A stretch of 7,040 bases of DNA from contig JAUUZB010000189.1 in assembly GCA_030590185.1 (NCBI GenBank), forward strand, positions 1-7,040, read 5' to 3'. Every line of letters starts with the position of its first letter. Position 1 is the stretch's first letter. Positions 6,064 through 7,040 of the stretch are shown here, in pieces. The notes under the pieces were generated by a model, which ran no database searches, was not told the DNA's origin, and saw only the letters and a program-made list of their open reading frames with translations. This DNA is from Deltaproteobacteria bacterium (GTDB lineage: Bacteria; Myxococcota; XYA12-FULL-58-9; JAUUZB01). The translations under genes were made by a program, and so were the position numbers.

Positions 6064-7040
6064 TCAATCCAACCTCGGCCCGATCATCGAAGCCGCCCGC
6101 ATCGCCATGGACATGATCGTAATTTGTGGGTTCACCGCCGGTGGGGTGGGCACCGTGCTGCCATCGACGATGAACAGCCCGGGCAGGTCGTGGGCCTCGT
6201 GGTCGAGCCCGACCACGCTGGTCTTTGGGTCACGACCCATCCGACAGGTACCGATCGGGTGATAGGAGACCGACGACATCACCGCAGCGCTCAGCTCGGT
6301 GCGCTGGAAGGCGTCATACTCCGCTTGGTTGGAGATCATGCTCCAGCCGAACACCGCGGGGTAGAGGCGTCTGGCCCCGGCCTCCCAGAACAGCTGAGCG
6401 CTGGTCTTGAGCCCCTTGTTCAGTAAGCGCGCCGTCTCCGGGCCGTAGCTATAGGTCACCACCGGCTGACCCTTGTAGTCCCGCCACACCCGACCGACCT
6501 GCTCGTCGTGGATGATGACGCCAAAGCCGCCAACGTGGTCCATTTGGCTCACCGACTCGGCGAGGCGTCGACCGTGGTGCGTGAAGACCACCGGCGTCAT
6601 ATTGCGGGGCGTCAGGGCCCCCATCATTAGAATACCCTCTTCGAGGAATTCATCGCAGCAGTAGCCCTGGGGCGCGTGGTGCTCTCCGTCGATCAGGTCG
6701 TCGAACAGGCCGGCCATGCTGGCGCTCGGGTGCAGGGAGAGGTTGCGCCCGATCTGGTCGCTGGAGTTGCAGATCCCCTGGCGCAGCAGGAATAGCGGCG
6801 TCGGGAACGCACCGCCGCAAAAAACCACCACCTGGGCCCGCACCCGCATGCGCCGGCCGCCCGCTACGGCGCGCGCCTCGATGCCGACCGCCCGTCCGTT
6901 CTCGACGATCACGCTGTCCGCCTTGAGGCCGGTGAACAGCAGGGCGCCCTTTTGCAGGGCCCAGGGGATGTAGGTCAGGTTGGTGCTGCGCCGCGCGTCG
7001 GTGGCGCAGCCGAACTGACAGAAGCCCTGGCCCTCGCAGC
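6064..7040 (-). CDS. GMC-family FAD-dependent oxidoreductase, 5' part outside the window
   Basis: The 324 visible residues are the central and C-terminal parts; the frame is open to base 7040, so the FAD-binding N-terminus lies beyond the right edge. The GTG at 6912 is internal. The visible part opens with a cysteine cluster (CEGQGFCQFGC, about 7006-7038), then ARRSTNLTYIPWAL and the FAD-domain strand VVVFCGGAFPTPLFLLRQG. The C-terminal GMC signature follows: SYHPIGTCRMG with the likely catalytic His (codon 6259-6261), GLFIVDGSTVPTPPAVNPQI with the second active-site Asn (codon 6130-6132), and a helical end. Members oxidise alcohols, sterols or sugars with FAD. The Cys-containing segment resembles long-chain alcohol oxidase and sterol oxidase-like members more than choline dehydrogenase, but the substrate cannot be assigned. 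The stop lies 31 bases from the convergent saccharopine dehydrogenase gene. Confidence 0.9.
   Translation of the reverse strand, partial: CEGQGFCQFGCATDARRSTNLTYIPWALQKGALLFTGLKADSVIVENGRAVGIEARAVAGGRRMRVRAQVVVFCGGAFPTPLFLLRQGICNSSDQIGRNLSLHPSASMAGLFDDLIDGEHHAPQGYCCDEFLEEGILMMGALTPRNMTPVVFTHHGRRLAESVSQMDHVGGFGVIIHDEQVGRVWRDYKGQPVVTYSYGPETARLLNKGLKTSAQLFWEAGARRLYPAVFGWSMISNQAEYDAFQRTELSAAVMSSVSYHPIGTCRMGRDPKTSVVGLDHEAHDLPGLFIVDGSTVPTPPAVNPQITIMSMAMRAASMIGPRLD

Overview
The window is GC-rich by eye and tightly packed with protein-coding genes. No gap between genes is longer than about 140 bases, and no RNA gene, mobile element or CRISPR array was found. A lipoprotein signal peptide with a clear lipobox, Shine-Dalgarno-led starts and a sensor histidine kinase point to a high-GC bacterium. 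The lipoprotein's position +2 residue (Ala) suits outer-membrane targeting, so a Gram-negative host is likely. The phylum cannot be fixed from this sequence alone.

Layout from left to right: (1) the C-terminal part of a PAS-type sensor histidine kinase on the + strand, cut by the left edge; (2) a lipoprotein with TPR-like helical repeats on the - strand, convergent with the kinase; (3) a large tandem-domain class III (CaiB/BaiF family) CoA-transferase on the - strand, 62 bases upstream of the lipoprotein gene and probably co-transcribed with it; (4) a saccharopine dehydrogenase-family enzyme on the + strand, divergent from the CoA-transferase across a short shared control region; (5) the C-terminal part of a GMC-family FAD oxidoreductase on the - strand, convergent with gene 4 and cut by the right edge.

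The metabolic core is the divergent pair of CoA-transferase and saccharopine dehydrogenase, with a flavin alcohol oxidase/dehydrogenase beside it. This would suit a catabolic locus for an amino acid or short carboxylic acid, for example the lysine/2-aminoadipate/glutarate route. That linkage is inference from position only. The most notable single feature is the two-domain CoA-transferase. By motif alignment only its second half keeps the catalytic aspartate of class III CoA-transferases, while the first half has serine there. This is the arrangement known from the DMSP CoA-transferase/lyase DddD, but the substrate here is unknown.
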